From Propionibacteriaceae bacterium (lineage in GTDB: Bacteria; Actinomycetota; Actinomycetes; Propionibacteriales; Propionibacteriaceae), in assembly GCA_031268065.1 (NCBI GenBank), contig JAIRXX010000161.1:1-8203 (forward strand): DNA of 8,203 bases, read 5' to 3'. This document shows positions 6,814-8,203 of the stretch, one piece after another. The translations under genes and the position numbers were made by a program. The notes under the pieces were generated by a model. The model was not told where the DNA came from. It worked only from the letters and a program-made list of their open reading frames with translations, and did not search any database. Positions within the stretch are counted from its first letter, which is position 1. Each line of letters starts with the position of its first letter.

Positions 6814-6891
6814 ATCCCCGACTGATCCGGGGGCCGCAGGTCCAGCCAGGGAATCGCTGGCTAACAGTGAATCCCCGACAACGCCATCGTA
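6814..6891 (-). promoter_or_regulatory. sodA leader with candidate -10 box, two small hairpins and a direct repeat
   Basis: On the minus strand TACGAT (6891-6886) fits a -10 box and would give a leader of about 85 nt. Within it, AGCCAG/CTGGCT (6844-6849 with 6857-6862) and CCCCG/CGGGG (6816-6820 with 6828-6832) can form small hairpins. The 9-mer ATCCCCGAC (plus strand) occurs at both 6814-6822 and 6871-6879. Each element is short and could be chance. I do not recognise a known riboswitch or regulator site. Confidence 0.25.
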
Positions 6892-6917
6892 GCTTCGCCA
6901 GCCGTTCTGCGCAGTTA

Positions 6918-7676
6918 TTACGCCACCGGCTCAATAATGAAGCTCGGACGGCGTGCGGCGCGGCGCAGCATCCGCAACAAAGGTGTGCCGACAATAAGCA
7001 CAAGTGCCGCGTTGGCGACGGCCCGGCCGAGGTTCCAGCCCATCGATGTGGCCAGGTTGAAAAGGACGAAGCGCTGCAAATTGCTGAGCACGCCCAAGCT
7101 GGGGTCATAAGACAATTCGGTCTGCGCACCCAACGAGTAGGGCCAGAAAACCAAATCCATCAGCCAGCCGAAGGCAAATCCGGCCACCACCCCATAACCG
7201 GCCAGAATCGCCAATTCCGCCTTTCCCCGCGCCCGTGGCAGCCAACCGGCGAATGCCCCGACCGCCCCGGAGGCGAGCATCTGGTAGGGCAGCCAGGGGC
7301 CGACTCCCCCGGTCAGCAAAGCCGAGGTGAATAGGGTGATCGCACCAAGGGCAAAGCCGAAATTGGCCCCGTACACCCTCCCGGCAAGGATAAACAGGAA
7401 GAAGATCAGGTCGAATCCGGCGGTGCCGGCGCTCAACGGGCGCAGGACCGTGCCGATGGCGGCGAGGACTCCCAGCATGGCGAGGGCTTTGGCGTCCAAT
7501 CCCCCGCTGGTCAGCTCGGCGAGCACGACAGCGAGCAGCAACGGCAGCACCAGGGCGAAGACCAATGGCGCCTGCGCCGGACTCATCGCTGACTGGTCAG
7601 CGAGGAAGACCGGCCACATGAAAGCCACCAGCCCTATTCCCAGCGCGAGGATCAGCGTCGCATTTTGCCGGTTCAC
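6918..7676 (-). CDS. ECF transporter S component (substrate-binding membrane subunit), CbrT-like
   Basis: This 252-residue integral membrane protein has about six hydrophobic segments (roughly residues 7-25, 37-55, 64-80, 88-122, 131-175 and 203-231) and a basic cytoplasmic tail. The segment around '[17 protein letters not shown]' and '[14 protein letters not shown]' is the pattern I associate with actinobacterial energy-coupling factor S components, which bind a vitamin or metal and deliver it through an EcfA/EcfT module. It recalls the group predicted to carry cobalamin (CbrT), but the substrate cannot be fixed from sequence alone and no cobalamin riboswitch is visible. The GTG start at 7676 overlaps the stop of the upstream ATPase by 4 nt (GTGA) with a poor Shine-Dalgarno, implying translational coupling. 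The EcfT-type subunit is not in the window. Confidence 0.82.
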   Translation of the reverse strand: MNRQNATLILALGIGLVAFMWPVFLADQSAMSPAQAPLVFALVLPLLLAVVLAELTSGGLDAKALAMLGVLAAIGTVLRPLSAGTAGFDLIFFLFILAGRVYGANFGFALGAITLFTSALLTGGVGPWLPYQMLASGAVGAFAGWLPRARGKAELAILAGYGVVAGFAFGWLMDLVFWPYSLGAQTELSYDPSLGVLSNLQRFVLFNLATSMGWNLGRAVANAALVLIVGTPLLRMLRRAARRPSFIIEPVA

Positions 7677-8203
7677 CGCGCGTCTCGCAATCCGCGGGCC
7701 ACTTCCGCAACGGTCAACACCGGTTCCGGGGCGAAGACCTTGGTCATCTGCGGGGCGAAAGCCACCGAAGACGCGCAGAGGGTGCGGGTGTCGTCGTCCG
7801 CGATGATGTCCGCATCCGCCATCAGCACCATCCGGGTGCTCACCGCTGCGGCGAATTCGACGTCATGGGTGGAAATCGCCACCGCCAGCCCAGCAGAGCG
7901 CAGCTGCTGGATTATCCGATTCAGATGTTCTTTGGTCGCGTAGTCCAGGCCCCTGGTCGGCTCGTCCAGCAACACCACTGCCGGACGGGCGGTGAGTTGG
8001 ATGGCGAGCACCAGCGCCAGGCGTTGCCCCTCGGAAAGGTCGCGCGGATCGCTCTCAGCCGGAATCTCCACCCCCAATTCTTGCAGCAGCCGGGCAGCGG
8101 TGCCGGGCTTGGCTTTGCTCTCTAGGTCGGCTTGGGCGAGTTCCCTGCCGACAGTGGGCAGATAGAGCAGATCGGCGGCGGTCTGCGGGACGAGGCAGAC
8201 GAG
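7673..8203 (-). CDS. ABC ATPase of an ECF-type transporter, C-terminal part
   Basis: The frame is open to the right edge, so only the last 176 residues are seen; the Walker A motif is missing because the start lies outside. Visible in order are the Q-loop (VPQ, Gln7 of the fragment), an ABC signature LSEGQ (56-60) in place of LSGGQ, Walker B 'VVLLDE' (76-81) with catalytic Glu81, the D-loop 'GLD', and the H-switch His113 in 'STHDVEF'. The tail (~145-170: 'FAPQMTKVFAPEPVLTV') is typical of YkoD/CbrU-like ECF ATPases, which are often two fused ATPase domains. This may therefore be the second domain of such a fusion. It energises the neighbouring S component, with which it shares a 4-nt gene overlap. 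The signature variant is conservative and does not suggest inactivity. Confidence 0.9.
   Translation of the reverse strand, partial: LVCLVPQTAADLLYLPTVGRELAQADLESKAKPGTAARLLQELGVEIPAESDPRDLSEGQRLALVLAIQLTARPAVVLLDEPTRGLDYATKEHLNRIIQQLRSAGLAVAISTHDVEFAAAVSTRMVLMADADIIADDDTRTLCASSVAFAPQMTKVFAPEPVLTVAEVARGLRDAR

Noticed and set aside
6794..7129. 112-codon N-terminal extension of the sodA frame
   Set aside because: It overlaps the ecfS gene, is not SOD-like, and a strong Shine-Dalgarno sits directly before the internal ATG.
1..8203. CRISPR arrays, tRNA genes, insertion sequences, attachment sites, toxin-antitoxin or defence genes
   Set aside because: No regularly spaced repeats, cloverleaf sequence, transposase motif or defence domain was found in either strand.

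Overview
This window looks like ordinary chromosome from a high-GC Gram-positive bacterium (Actinomycetota). The evidence is the G/C-rich third codon positions, an RpfB-type resuscitation-promoting factor, an SodA and an Mdh that both read as actinobacterial, an actinobacterial-style ECF vitamin transporter, and a long surface protein with a DUF5979-like stalk domain and a sortase-type tail. I cannot name the genus from sequence alone; Propionibacteriaceae- or Actinomycetaceae-like lineages would fit. I see no mobile element, CRISPR array, phage gene, tRNA or rRNA.

Layout from left to right. (1) Positions 1-3048 (+) are the 3' part of a large cell-wall-anchored surface protein; its start lies outside the window. 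(2) Positions 3064-3687 (-) encode a histidine phosphatase convergent with it. The two stop codons lie opposite each other in one 9-bp inverted repeat. (3) A divergent intergenic region (3688-3885) holds a candidate leaderless promoter for the phosphatase and a candidate promoter plus a 15-nt palindrome for mdh. (4) Positions 3886-4872 (+) encode malate dehydrogenase, with a GTG start set by a strong Shine-Dalgarno sequence. (5) A very strong hairpin (4882-4923) separates mdh from the convergent rpf gene and probably terminates both. (6) Positions 4943-6040 (-) encode a secreted RpfB-like muralytic enzyme with a TTG start, preceded by a short AT-rich region carrying palindromes. (7) Positions 6188-6793 (-) encode a superoxide dismutase whose residues favour manganese. 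(8) Positions 6918-7676 (-) encode an ECF transporter S component, coupled by a 4-nt overlap to (9) the C-terminal part of an ECF-type ATPase (7673-8203, -) that runs off the right edge.

Only the ECF ATPase and S component form a clear operon here. The other genes look like independently transcribed functions: central metabolism (mdh), oxidative defence (sodA), wall remodelling and regrowth (rpf), and surface display. I found no convincing undescribed system. The points most worth a second look are regulatory and architectural: the stop-codon palindrome, the strong terminator between convergent genes, the operator-like palindromes upstream of mdh and rpf, and the divergent sorting signal and paired cysteines of the surface protein.
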